64,000 nucleotides of DNA. It comes from Paramecium octaurelia (Eukaryota > Ciliophora > Oligohymenophorea > Peniculida > Parameciidae). A program made the position numbers and the translations under genes. Positions within the stretch are counted from its first letter, which is position 1. Every line of letters begins with the position of its first letter. Positions 51,454-63,046 of this stretch are shown piece after piece. Under the pieces are notes generated by a model that searched no databases, was not told the DNA's origin, and saw only the letters and a list, made by a program, of their open reading frames with translations. The stretch spans positions 309,884 to 373,883 of the forward strand of contig CAJJDP010000120.1 in assembly GCA_905182995.1 (NCBI GenBank). The letters run 5' to 3'.

Positions 51454-52063
51454 TAATTAATATTACCTTGATTAAATAAGATTTTTGCTTCTTAAATAAT
51501 TATCTGCTGCTGCTATTCATTTTCCTCATTGTTTTCTTTAATTTGTATTTTATCAACATTCCCAGGATTAACTTGTTCAATCCCTTAATTTTATACAAGT
51601 TATAAACTTTTAATTGTTTCAAGATATTTCTTCAAATCTATTATTTATTATTCTATTAAAGTTACTCAATTCTTACATATTTCTTTTTCCTTTTCCTTTG
51701 AATAATATGTCTTGATGATATTTATTTACTATTTAAACTTCAAATACTCTTTATTTACAAATGAATAATTGATATTTTTTAAAATTGCAATATCTTGATC
51801 CATTTTTGTTTAAAGTTACTCAAGACAATTCTTCAGTTAATTGACGATTTCTTTAATTTGCATACTATAATTGTTGTTTATTTAAATGTATTCTTATATA
51901 TATTAGCTCATCGTAACAAACCGAATACAATCGTTCTCATGATCTGAATGAATCCCTGTTAAACATTAATAACAATATTAAGTTGCATTTTTACAATCAT
52001 TCAAACAAAATCCTATTATTTCTTCATTTTCATGGTTTAGATATCTGCACTTAAATATTTCCA
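51454..52063 (-). pseudogene. Truncated duplicate of TPR gene N-terminus (assembly copy)
   Basis: Repeats the ATG (here at 52063), B-box and coiled-coil part of the TPR gene, and stops at the N without any TPR repeat. This is the contig overlap, not a second gene. Confidence 0.85.
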
Positions 52064-52980
52064 TTTTGATTTAAAAATAATAATATCATATACTTCAAGT
52101 TATCATTTGAATTATTTTCATTCCTCTGATTTTCATTTAAGGTGATTTCAAAACACAGCCATCAAAATGCAATTCCTTTTTCCTCCAAGGCTGTTTATGA
52201 AAAATATCAAATTTATTTTAAATTTTGCGAACTCTGAAATGTGAGTAGAATTTGAAAAAAGTCTAGAGAGGAGCATCTCAATAAAAGAAGTGAAAAACAT
52301 AAATAAATGGATTATTTTATTTCTAATAAACTCAAAAATATATGTGAGTCGAGGAAAATCTAAATAGTGGAAGCTAGTTGTGATATATAAAAAAATTTCT
52401 ATTTGGTTGATTTATTTTAAGCATACAAAAGGCAAAGTATTTTTAACCATTATTATAAAAGAAATGAAGCGTGAATTATTTTCAACCTAATAAGTGTAAA
52501 TATACTCAATTTAAATAGATTGAAAACTCGAATCATTTCAATCATATTGGAAGCTTCATTTTGGAAACACTACCAAATGATGTTTTAAGTTAGGCATTAA
52601 TAAGAAGGCTTCCTTAGGCTATAAAAGTAGATTTAAATTGTTTTTAGTTGATAAATAATCTGTGGTCATAACATCAACAATGAAGGAAAATGAATTATAA
52701 AGTTTTCTACTTAGAAATTTGTTATAAAAAAATTTTTCAGTATAGGCAACTAAGATTGGTCATCTAAAAAGAATGCAGACACTTATGTTGAGAAATTTAC
52801 AGCAAAGTATTATATTTTTGTATATGTGTATTTAGTGAATGATAAAAGAATTAATGTTTGTAAATGTTGAACATGGATTAAAGAATAATTATCCTCCTCC
52901 TTCGAATTAATTTCTCATTTATACCATAGTTTAAATCACTGAAAATTCGCTTACAATAATTAAATTTTACATAAGGGTGT
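51454..52980. repeat. Second copy of 1527-bp exact direct duplication
   Basis: Matches 49926-51452. New sequence begins at 52981, so this is the left end of the next contig. Confidence 0.9.
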
Positions 52981-53313
52981 ATTTTTCTGTCCCAAGTTTA
53001 ATTCTTATTAGATAAACTCAAGGGACTTGAGACGTTAGCCAAGCTGAGTAACCCATAATTACCTAAAAAATGGAGAGATATGAGGTTGAGTGCTTATGAC
53101 AAGATATGGTAGAATCTGCACTATTATATACCTTACTTCAACTCAAAGCGTATCAGGATAGACCTGGATGTTTACAGAGTGGTATTCTCAACCACTCGCT
53201 CTGCATAAGTCCTTATATTTTTCCTCACTGTTATGATGTTGAGAAAACAAAATTATCCATTTTTAAAAAATAGTTAACATGATAATAATTATTATTATGA
53301 TAAATTCACATGA
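52873..53313 (+). CDS. Hypothetical protein in a GC-richer segment
   Basis: ATG 52873 to TGA 53311-53313, 146 residues with table 6. The core has convincing coding composition (VQFLLDKLKGLETLAKLSNP, LPKKWRDMRLSAYDKIWQNL, RIRIDLDVYRVVFSTTRSA) and is less AT-rich than its surroundings. No domain recognised. The DNA also contains a perfect CTCAAG-GGA-CTTGAG hairpin near 53018-53032 and a GAGTGG...CCACTC hairpin near 53178-53198, so a structured RNA gene is an alternative. Confidence 0.4.
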
Positions 53314-53847
53314 ATATATTTGGACATTTTATTAGTATTACAAAATATTCTTTATTTTTTTACTTTAATGTAAAATTGTAAAAAAATATCTACGTGTATC
53401 ATGGAATAATGGAAATCAGTTGAACATCAAATTATCTTTATAAATTTAGGATTTAACATAATTAACAAAATAATGTTATGCTCAAAAGTAATAGTATGAA
53501 TATAGTTAGACAGGCCCTCTAAAAGTTAATCAATATAGGACATCCCTTGAAGAGATTTGTGAGCCATTTTAGAGGATAATTGTCAAAAATGCCTTAATAA
53601 CAAGTTCCTTGGGATAATTTAGAGCAATTGGATAGATTAGTATGAAAATATGATGGATCAAGATTCTAAAATTGCTTATTTGTAAATATTTAAATATCAT
53701 GACTCGTATTCCCTATTATTGTAATCAATAATAATTGATTATAATCTGTAAACGAATTTTTTGATTTTCCACAAAACCTACTCAGAATTATATATGTCAA
53801 ATTAATCATAATTTATGAATTATTCTATTAATAATTTCTAATATTTT
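53314..53847. other. Intergenic, nothing recognised
   Basis: AT-rich non-coding sequence downstream of the WD40 gene's 3' end; present again at 54725-55258. Confidence 0.4.
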
Positions 53848-54543
53848 TCATTGTTGTATAGTTCTCCTAATTTATATTTCTTTAGATGAAATATCCCAAG
53901 TAATCAAATACTATCCATCATCAGTCATGTATCCAAATAACATATCACTATCAAATTGAATAGATTACTCAACTGTAAATTGATGATTATCTGTCATTCT
54001 TATTAAATTGATATACCTACCATGTTTACAAACAAGTAACTATTTTGATTTAATATATTATTTTGGGAAGAATATTGTATTATCTTGACCTTGATTCACA
54101 GCAATGTGTTTAGTTTATTTGAACTAGTTACTTTCATTATTCATATCATAGATATACATCACATTGCTTTTCTTTGGTTGAAATGTGAAAAGATGATCAT
54201 TGATAAAACATAATCTATATCCATAACAATCAACTTTTATTGTTTATATGACCATCCATTATTCATAAAATTGTGAATACTCAATTACTAATATTAATTG
54301 ATCACATCCACATGAAATAACTTTATTTTATTTGTCATTTAAGCTTAATTAATAAACACAATCTTTATGATCTGTTATTGTTTATAAACAGACCCATTCG
54401 ATTTGCTTTACCCAAAACTTAATAGTATAATCAGAACTACTTGATATAATAATATCTTCATCATTATTCATAATTAAACAATTTATACGATCATTGTGTT
54501 TTAAAAGTGTTGATGAGCAAATCCATTCATTATTATTATCGCT
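53848..54543 (-). pseudogene. Truncated duplicate of WD40 gene 3' part (assembly copy)
   Basis: C-terminal 231 codons of the WD40 protein, cut at the N at 54544. Identical to 55259-55954; it reflects unmerged contig ends. Confidence 0.85.
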
Positions 54544-54544
54544 N
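54544..54544. other. Scaffold gap (single N)
   Basis: Single N between two identical 1410-bp blocks. Confidence 0.9.
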
Positions 54545-55954
54545 TACTTCAACTCAAAGCGTATCAGGATAGACCTGGATGTTTACAGAGTGGTATTCTC
54601 AACCACTCGCTCTGCATAAGTCCTTATATTTTTCCTCACTGTTATGATGTTGAGAAAACAAAATTATCCATTTTTAAAAAATAGTTAACATGATAATAAT
54701 TATTATTATGATAAATTCACATGAATATATTTGGACATTTTATTAGTATTACAAAATATTCTTTATTTTTTTACTTTAATGTAAAATTGTAAAAAAATAT
54801 CTACGTGTATCATGGAATAATGGAAATCAGTTGAACATCAAATTATCTTTATAAATTTAGGATTTAACATAATTAACAAAATAATGTTATGCTCAAAAGT
54901 AATAGTATGAATATAGTTAGACAGGCCCTCTAAAAGTTAATCAATATAGGACATCCCTTGAAGAGATTTGTGAGCCATTTTAGAGGATAATTGTCAAAAA
55001 TGCCTTAATAACAAGTTCCTTGGGATAATTTAGAGCAATTGGATAGATTAGTATGAAAATATGATGGATCAAGATTCTAAAATTGCTTATTTGTAAATAT
55101 TTAAATATCATGACTCGTATTCCCTATTATTGTAATCAATAATAATTGATTATAATCTGTAAACGAATTTTTTGATTTTCCACAAAACCTACTCAGAATT
55201 ATATATGTCAAATTAATCATAATTTATGAATTATTCTATTAATAATTTCTAATATTTTTCATTGTTGTATAGTTCTCCTAATTTATATTTCTTTAGATGA
55301 AATATCCCAAGTAATCAAATACTATCCATCATCAGTCATGTATCCAAATAACATATCACTATCAAATTGAATAGATTACTCAACTGTAAATTGATGATTA
55401 TCTGTCATTCTTATTAAATTGATATACCTACCATGTTTACAAACAAGTAACTATTTTGATTTAATATATTATTTTGGGAAGAATATTGTATTATCTTGAC
55501 CTTGATTCACAGCAATGTGTTTAGTTTATTTGAACTAGTTACTTTCATTATTCATATCATAGATATACATCACATTGCTTTTCTTTGGTTGAAATGTGAA
55601 AAGATGATCATTGATAAAACATAATCTATATCCATAACAATCAACTTTTATTGTTTATATGACCATCCATTATTCATAAAATTGTGAATACTCAATTACT
55701 AATATTAATTGATCACATCCACATGAAATAACTTTATTTTATTTGTCATTTAAGCTTAATTAATAAACACAATCTTTATGATCTGTTATTGTTTATAAAC
55801 AGACCCATTCGATTTGCTTTACCCAAAACTTAATAGTATAATCAGAACTACTTGATATAATAATATCTTCATCATTATTCATAATTAAACAATTTATACG
55901 ATCATTGTGTTTTAAAAGTGTTGATGAGCAAATCCATTCATTATTATTATCGCT
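54545..55954. repeat. Second copy of 1410-bp exact direct duplication
   Basis: Matches 53134-54543; the sequence right of 55954 completes the WD40 gene. Confidence 0.9.
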
Positions 55955-56746
55955 TAACCAAATCAATATAGTTCCTAACTTATCTCCAGAAATAAGCTAA
56001 TTGGATTTTTTCATTAAATATAAAGTGGTCACGTCCACCTAATGTTTGTTTAATATTTGTATCTATCTCAAAGTTCCTAACCCGAATTCATATATTTTTA
56101 TTAATTTTTCACATCCAGCTGCTACTATTGAGCATTCTTTATTAACCGCAACTGCTAAAGAAAATTCCTTTTATTTAATAGAATTTTTATTCATGATCTC
56201 ATATGAGATAGGGCTTATATTTGGCTTTAATATATCTTAATTTTTTGGTTATTCTTATATAAATTAACCAGTGGTATATGAGATTTATATAATATCATTT
56301 TTGATTATATTGGTTTGATTCTTTAATGTTTTTAGTATTTCGAGAACAATTTATTGTACTTATTGAATTGATTGATCAAGTTGTCTAAATAACATTTTTT
56401 CGCATTCTTGTATTAAACCTAAACTTTTTACTAATTTATCAATCTATGATAATCCTAATTTAGGTATTTAATCAATATTAAAATTACAATAAGGAGAGAA
56501 CTAGATCAAAAGATTGTCAATGGAAAATTTGAACTCATGTACATTTTTTTAAACATCTTGAGCCTAAAGGATTCGTTCCTAAATCCATTCATTTATAAGA
56601 TCGAAAGGTGTTAGCATGTGAAGATGTTTGCTATGGAAAGACAAGCAAAAATTACAGTAGGGTCTTATGTTTGGGCATGTAATATCTACGCAAACCCCAA
56701 TTATAGATTGATTTCGATGGTCAGCTTAATTACATCTCATTTGCAT
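55259..56746 (-). CDS. WD40-repeat protein with N-terminal zinc-finger-like cluster
   Basis: ATG at 56746 to TGA 55259-55261: 1488 nt, 495 residues, no intron and no internal TGA. The N-terminus has a Cys/His set (MQMRCNQADHRNQS, CVDITCPNIRPYCNFC, SKHLHM) resembling a B-box. A coiled coil follows (about 110-180: LVKSLGLIQECEKMLFRQL). WD40 blades start near residue 215: VAAGCEKLIKIYEFG, HQVDVTTLYLMKKSNQLISG, HNDRINCLIMNNDEDIII then SSSSDYTIKFWVKQ, HKDCVYQLSLNDKQNKVISCG. Later blades are more divergent. Paramecium genomes hold many proteins of this plan; the binding partner is unknown. Its 3' half is duplicated at 53848-54543 by a contig overlap. Confidence 0.85.
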
Positions 56747-57475
56747 TTCTAATTCTATTAAAATTAATATCTAATAAATTTGGATTATTTTGATTATGAT
56801 TAGACCTTATAATAATAAAGTCTTAATATTATCCAAAATGAAGGTTACATGACAATTAAAAAAATATTTTTGTAAAAGGAACTCCAAATTTGCCAGATCT
56901 TTTATAATAGCAATAAGAATAAACTTAAATATTTGACTCGCTTCCAAAGGAAAGATTTTCTTAACTAAATATATTTGAAATTGCTTGAGAATAGTTCTAC
57001 AATATATTAAATTTGATTCACTAAAAGGAAATTTAAGTTATGCTGGTAATTCAACGAACCAAAATAGCTTCTTTAAGAAAATCTGTTTCTAGTTAAATTT
57101 TAGATTGGGCTTGAAACTTTTGAATATTGTAGGAAATTGAACTGCGAAGTTAAACGAGGCAACGAAACTTTTGTTCTATTCAGATTTCATACTCAGTAAA
57201 ATTCTTAAATTTGAAACCTTGTACTAATATTAATATATTTATCATATATCTTGAAATGCAAATCGTAATACCTAAATTATAATACACAAATGGATTCGCG
57301 CTAAGAGTTATTTTAGTTTATTGTAAATGTTGATAATTAATTAAAGCCTTCTTTTCGTAATATAAAAGTATAATATAGGATGTAATATTTTATTTTAAGA
57401 ACTTGTTGCTTTAAAGTTAAGCAAAATATTTATTTAGTTCTTGTTAATTATTAATAGTGAAGGCTTCGACTAAAG
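56747..57475. other. Divergent intergenic region
   Basis: About 730 bp between the WD40 start (minus) and the next plus-strand gene; no coding signal or motif seen. Confidence 0.5.
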
Positions 57476-58565
57476 ATGAAGTAATCTATATCATATGATG
57501 AGTATAAGCAGCTTTAAACAATTGGAAGAATGGAAGCAATCAATAACATAAACCCGAAGAAATCTACAGAGGTGAAACATATTTGAATAATATAAAAAGT
57601 GCAGAAATAATAGTGACTTCAAACACTCTGAAATTCTTTACTTCAAGGATATCAAGTAACCTCCTCATATATTTTATTTAATATGATTTATATAGTTTTT
57701 AGGCAAGAAAATGGAGTACAAAGGTAAATTTGAAAATCTTACTTTTTATATAATAAGATAAATGGTTTATGGGTATTTGCTACCAAATTTTCTAAATATG
57801 AAATGATTACTTTCGGGAGTTTTAAATTAAAATGTTAATCCTTATAGCTACATTTTAGAAAATCTATAAAATGCAACAAGAGAGAAAAGGATACGTACCT
57901 GCATATTCAAAAAAAATACTTATATTTATTTGTTAAAGAGGTAAGTTGTTAATTATATTAGAAATACAAAGATTTAAACATATTGATATAAGCTAGTCAT
58001 TTCATTCAATTGGCTGAAGAAACTTCTTTGCATCTCAGCTCTCTAATATCTTTATCATCATTTAGAAGTATACAATAATCGATTTTATAGAAATTAGGTC
58101 TATGCTTTGGAAGATTATCCAAAAATATCGATTATACAGTCTTTTTATTTATTAAGTTAAATTAAGCATGATGTGCTCAATTCTCAATAGGATAAACATT
58201 TTAAAATAGTATTGAATAATTAAAAATTATCTTAATCCAAATATAAAGGATTCAATCAATACTATCCTTGGAGCTATTCTAACAAAATTGGAAAGACTTC
58301 TAACTCTGATATTCCAAAATATTAATTTCTATTTTTAAAGCATCAATTATCTCGAAAAAGAAAACTTTTAAAATTTTTATTAAAAAATTATGCCGATTTA
58401 TTTAATCTGCTTTTATCTACATCGTTTCAATAATCGCTTTATATATATTAAGTTGTCATTTAAAATTTTAGAAGAAGAGAAGATTCACTCTTATAATAAT
58501 CTTTGTTAGCAAAACGAAGAAAAATATAGATTCTACATATAAACATTAATTTGAGTTTTGCATGA
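57476..58565 (+). CDS. Hypothetical six-exon protein
   Basis: ATG 57476 to TGA 58563-58565. Removing introns at 57572-57599 (28 nt), 57656-57695 (40), 57724-57757 (34), 57941-57961 (21) and 58139-58166 (28) leaves 939 nt = 312 residues, exactly in frame; the first and fifth introns begin GTG and GTC, which is unusual. The product is basic and helical: YDEYKQLQTIGRMEAINNI, NGLWVFATKFSKYEMITFG, ASHFIQLAEETSLHLSSLIS, QLSRKRKLLKFLLKNYADLF. I do not recognise a domain. The 3' end overlaps or nearly abuts a convergent minus-strand gene. Confidence 0.55.
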
Positions 58566-58774
58566 TCATTTAAATTTTCCATTCTGTTTCAATAGAAAAA
58601 TTGAATATATTCAGTTTTAAGCTATTATGATATATTTAATTATGATTTTTAATATACATCAGTTCTTCTTTGATGATGATAATATCATTATTAGATTTCT
58701 AAGGAACAAATTCAAATTATTTGATGGATAGTTTCTAAAACTAAAGGGGCGAGTAAGTAGTTTAAATTTATTAC

Positions 58775-59535
58775 GCAATTGAAATTACACTATTATGGCT
58801 TCCACCTCCTCCTAAATTATATTATCTATTATTAGCAAGAGAATAATTAGATTCAAGTTTGTAATTTTCGCTTGTAAATTAATTAGAGAAGTAGGAATCA
58901 TTTAATTTTTTAAAGGATCCATCTACTCCTAAAATGATTTTGATATCCCAATTAGGTAACATTTTCATAATTACCTAAAATATCTACAGTCACAGAGGTT
59001 GAATTTAATTATAAAATCTAAATATCAATTTGAAAATACTTTGAGATAAAAATCCACTTTTCTTTTAAAACCAATACTTGTTATAGAGACATATCCTGAT
59101 AATGTATTAGGGTTGTTGTTTAAAAGGTTTTTCTTTTAATTTCAGTCATGTTATAACAATTTATTACTTATATTCTTTAGTCATCAATTGCAAACCATTT
59201 AAATTGAAGCATTTCCACATTTCCTGATTTCGGGCAGGCAATATTTACAAAAAATGCTCTTCAAAATATATTTAATTTTTTACATTGATTTTCAATCTAT
59301 GAAACAGAGGCTTGTACTTCATTTTCATCCCTGGGCATATTGAGTTACCAAACCTTAAAAATTACTTAAGGCAGTCTATCGTATTCTTGAAAAATAATTG
59401 AGTAAGATAAGGAGTTTGATTAATTGCACATTCTTGTTTATTTTCATTGAGAGGATAATCAAAATCATGAAGTAACGTAACTGTATAAATTTTGTCTATG
59501 AACATTAGAAGAATGATATTTAATAAAAAATACAT
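58775..59535 (-). CDS. Hypothetical secreted protein, 3' end unresolved
   Basis: ATG at 59535 gives a signal peptide (MYFLLNIILLMFIDKIYT). A 35-nt intron (GTAATTTTT...CCCAG) after NTIDCLK and a 27-nt intron after SVSQIENQ link the frame to FFVNIACPKSGNVEMLQFKW and CYNMTEIKRKTFQTT. Another frame change near 58960 leads to LGVDGSFKKLNDSYFSNQFT and YNLGGGGSHNS. The style matches the extracellular N-terminal domains of the large surface proteins in this window, but no cysteine repeats follow; the C-terminus beyond about 58775 is unclear. Possibly a truncated member of that family. Confidence 0.45.
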
Positions 59536-60451
59536 AATGTTTATTTATGATCTTATTTCCTTTTATCCTTATAAATTATTCTTACTGATTTTTGAATAGT
59601 ATTATAATTAACAGATATAATTTCTAAAATCAAATAAACAAATGGATTCTATTTATCTTCATTGATTCATCATTTAAGTATCAATCCAAAATATCTACCG
59701 CTGTTATTGTCTTGATAACAATAAACCATAATAATTTTACTTTAAAGTTTCATGAAAAAGGATTTTAATGAGATTAATTATCTAGAGAATGCTTTTAAAT
59801 TTTAGTAATAATTTTTAATTTAGAAAATATATGAACATTTCATATCAATTACTAATAAAATATCATTCACAAATGTACACTATAGAAGTTTGGTATTTTT
59901 AAGCAAAGAATCTATGATGATTGAAAAATTATTTGGACTGAGGTATAAATTTATAAAGATGTCAATTTTGATTGCTACAATTATAATAATACTCTTCTTA
60001 GAGATTGTTTGGTTTATGGTATTTGTCTAGAAGAGTATATTATTTAGATAGATTTTATTATAAACTCACCTGAGAAGATATATTAATTGTTATTTGGAAT
60101 TGAGTGAGCATGGTAATTTAATACCATATGACAGACTTAATAGTTACAATTATTTTATGAAATTACAATATGGGCGATATTGAAGTAAATCAAACATTTT
60201 TTTGTACCTAGATTGTAAAATATTCTAATTTCTGATAATGTGTAAATTAAGAAGGCTCTTTATGTTTATTTAAATTTCTTAGAGCTGTTGAATTTCTTCT
60301 CAAGAATTTATCAGATGAAATTAATTAAATGCAAATTTTAGAATTAACTTCCACTTATACATCAATTAAATTTTGATTAATATATTCTTTAATTTAACAA
60401 TCACAAATTATTTTAATTATCATTATCATTCATAAAACACATTTTTAATAA
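59536..60451. other. No gene recognised
   Basis: About 900 bp of AT-rich sequence between the secreted protein start and the transposase stop. I looked for terminal inverted repeats of the transposon here and on the other side and found none I could support. Confidence 0.4.
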
Positions 60452-61537
60452 TCACAATTCTTTTCTTAACAAGCACTTTTACAGAACTGAATACACTGAT
60501 TCTTAATAATTTTTTAGATTCTTTTGTTTTATTTGAGAAAAGCAGCTGTGAATTTCTTAATTCAATTTTAAACTTGTACGACAATCTTGTTTTGATAATC
60601 TTCTTTTCAAGTCACTCCACACATACTCAATAGGGTTTAATTATGGACTATATGGAGGCAAATAGACATGATTAACATATTTTAAAACCTCTTTAGTCAG
60701 GTTATTTTCCTTATGAACTGAAGCATTATCAAACACGAAGACATAATTTCTCAATCCATATTGCTAATTACAAACATGAACTAATTTAATTAGGTAATTT
60801 TTAATGAGCTCTGCATTCACATTGCATCTTACGCACTAATACAATAAAAGATCCTTGCTGATTCCCCCAATTCTGTTTATCCTATCTCTAATATCCATTC
60901 TATCAATAAAAAATGATTAATTTTTCTTACACCAAACTTTAGGTCTAATGTAATCCTTACCTAATCCTGTTTCATCAATATAAATTATCTCTTTCTATTG
61001 TTTTATATGGTATAATATAGTTAATGCATATACATATTATTTACTTTTATTAACCCTTGTTGTGGCTTTAAAATTAATCTTTGATGCTAGCTTATAAGAA
61101 ATTCCCATAGATTTGACTATTTTGATGAAGCTAGACTGTGATATCTGATTTTTACTTAATTTAAAATGATTTAAAAAATCATTAAAAATATGTTACATTG
61201 AACTCAATTAAGTTTAATTTGAGTTAACTAAGTATTGATTAATCCAATCGCTATGTTATTCTTCAATCCAAAATAAATTTTCGTTTGTTTGATTGCACTC
61301 TAAATCCAATTCGAAATTTAGTTATTTCAATTTTTTTAAGATAAGCCAGTGCAAACTGCTTAGGTGAAAATAGGAATTTTATTGTAATGAAGCTTTTTGA
61401 TTATCTTTTTCATATTGTTGTGTTGCTTATATTGATTTTGAAAAGGCAGTGGGTGTTATTTAATTATCTTTTATTTTACGGTCTTTTGTTTTCGTTTGGC
61501 ACTTTGTTGAATAAGTTAAGAACAAAATTATATTGCT
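60452..61537 (-). CDS. Tc1/mariner-IS630 superfamily DDE transposase
   Basis: One open table-6 frame of 361 codons ends at TGA 60452-60454; the upstream limit is a TGA at 61538-61540 and the true start is not clear (no early ATG). The catalytic triad is complete: EIIYIDETG (Asp codon 60974-60976), YVFVFDNASVHK (Asp 60728-60730) and LPPYSPQLNPIEYVWSDLKR (Glu 60626-60628). The Glu is 34 positions after the second Asp, as in this superfamily. Upstream is a helix-rich region (FLNHFKLSKNQISQSSFIKI) that would be the DNA-binding part. The frame uses TAA/TAG as Gln inside conserved motifs, so it is adapted to the host code. No terminal inverted repeats were found, so it could be a resident transposon, a relic with intact ORF, or a domesticated gene. 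Confidence 0.8.
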
Positions 61538-61864
61538 TCATCATGTTAGAGTGAGTAATTCAGATTTCGTTCTTGAACTAATCGCAATTTATTTATTGTT
61601 CCAAATGATCTATAATAATTCAAACATTGGCCAGAGCAATCATGATCATTCAACAAGATATTTTAGCAGAGATAATGTTTAGAATCCAAGCTTTATCTGC
61701 CTAATTCTCTATCGCTTTCCAACTCCTCTACTTACATCTTTAATTAGAAATTAAATAAAAAATGTCTGTTAATAATGTAAAAAATTTCATAATATAAAAA
61801 CATTATTCAAAAATAAACTTACTACTTCAATTATTACTAGCATTATTATCATGCTCTAATTAAA

Positions 61865-61945
61865 TAATTCAAATTTTCAATTTTTAATTCAAAAATCCAT
61901 TTGTTAATTCAAAAATCCAATTCTGAATTTGAAAATAAAAAATTA
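61865..61945. repeat. Short AT-rich direct repeats
   Basis: Two near-identical units of TTAATTCAAAAATCCA (about 61884 and 61903) flanked by similar AATTCAAATTTT/GAATTTGAAAAT sequence. Low complexity; lies between the transposase and the next plus-strand frame. Confidence 0.5.
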
Positions 61946-62586
61946 TATTTACATTTAACGACCATGCAATTTCTATCAAGGAAGCCAATGCTGCCATAGG
62001 TTCTGTAGATTCAGCCTATAATGGCATCTTATTGAAAGGATACTACATTCCTAAAAGATCAAGCTCTCTAATAACAACTGATTATTTATTTAAGGTAATG
62101 ACTAATAAGGTATTCCGCATGAAAATTTCTGATGTGAAGATTGGATAATTAATATAAAAAGCTAGTTCATAAAAGCTATTAGAAGGCTTGGAGTAATTGA
62201 ATATTGGAAAGCCATGGGGATTTGATTAAGATCACCATCCAGACAATTAATGGATGGTGAATGTTTTATTCACATTAAACCCAAACCATAAACTGTTTAA
62301 AGATTCTGTTCATGAATGCTAATCTATATTAACTTAAGAAGACTTGAAGTAATTGTTTTTGCATTATTAATATAGAATGATATAATCTTTTAATACATCC
62401 AGCGAACGACAGTCACAAGGAAGGTTTTTTAAATAATAGACTCTTGAATACAAATTATAAATGAAATAGATAAGAGCCTAAAATAAATAAAATAAACTTA
62501 AAAATAAAAAATAAGAGATCATTAAATTGAATCAATAGATTGAAGAACTAGAAGATGCTTCTATTTAAGAAGAGCACTAAACATGA
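61933..62586 (+). CDS. Hypothetical protein lacking a visible start
   Basis: An open table-6 frame of 217 codons from after TGA 61930-61932 to TGA 62584-62586 has strong coding composition: EANAAIGSVDSAYNGILLKG, FRMKISDVKIGQLIQKAS, IGKPWGFDQDHHPDNQWMV, then a Lys/Gln-rich coiled coil (QNKQNKLKNKKQEIIKLNQ). There is no ATG at the 5' end of the frame; the coding look begins right after the AT-rich repeats at 61945. The start may lie in an upstream exon, or the gene may have been cut by an insertion linked to the neighbouring transposase. Family unknown. Confidence 0.5.
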
Positions 62587-63046
62587 ATGTACTACAAGAT
62601 ATTTAATTATTATATATAATACATATTTTGAAAAGTTATAACTATTTTAATTATAAAGTATGTCTTTAGCTCTCTATTAGTATTGTTGTAAGTAAGAGAT
62701 CATATCTTAAATTTACTTGCTTTTAGAATGCTCTTAAAGAATATTAAAACTAACTGGATGATTTCATTATTTTACTGAAAAGGGATAGAAATTATAAGTA
62801 CCTTTATATTAGCATTTAGTTAATTGAATAAACACCATAATGATATATGACTTTAAAAAATAGTTCATTATCATACACATGAGTTAATTAGCAAAGCAGT
62901 TTCAAATAATCATTTAATATTAGAAAGTAATTAAATAAGGAATATTGGATATTATACATTTTAATATTGATTTATAGATTCTCAGTTAGTAGTAGTACGT
63001 TAGTTGTAAAAAAAGAAGAAATAATCATCTCAGTTAAAGCAGTGAT
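62587..63046. other. Short coding-like fragments only
   Basis: ATG near 62660 reads MSLALYQYCCKQEIISQIYL and a second frame reads LDDFIILLKRDRNYKYLYI to a TGA near 62840; they could be two exons of a small protein, but no good intron joins them. Confidence 0.3.

Larger units (their letters stand above)
53134..54543. repeat. First copy of 1410-bp exact direct duplication
   Basis: Same as 54545-55954, with an N at 54544 between. Contig overlap. Confidence 0.9.

Noticed and set aside
59536..61960. Terminal inverted repeats of the Tc1/IS630-type element
   Set aside because: No matching inverted pair flanking the transposase could be supported by reading; AT-rich similarity alone is not evidence.
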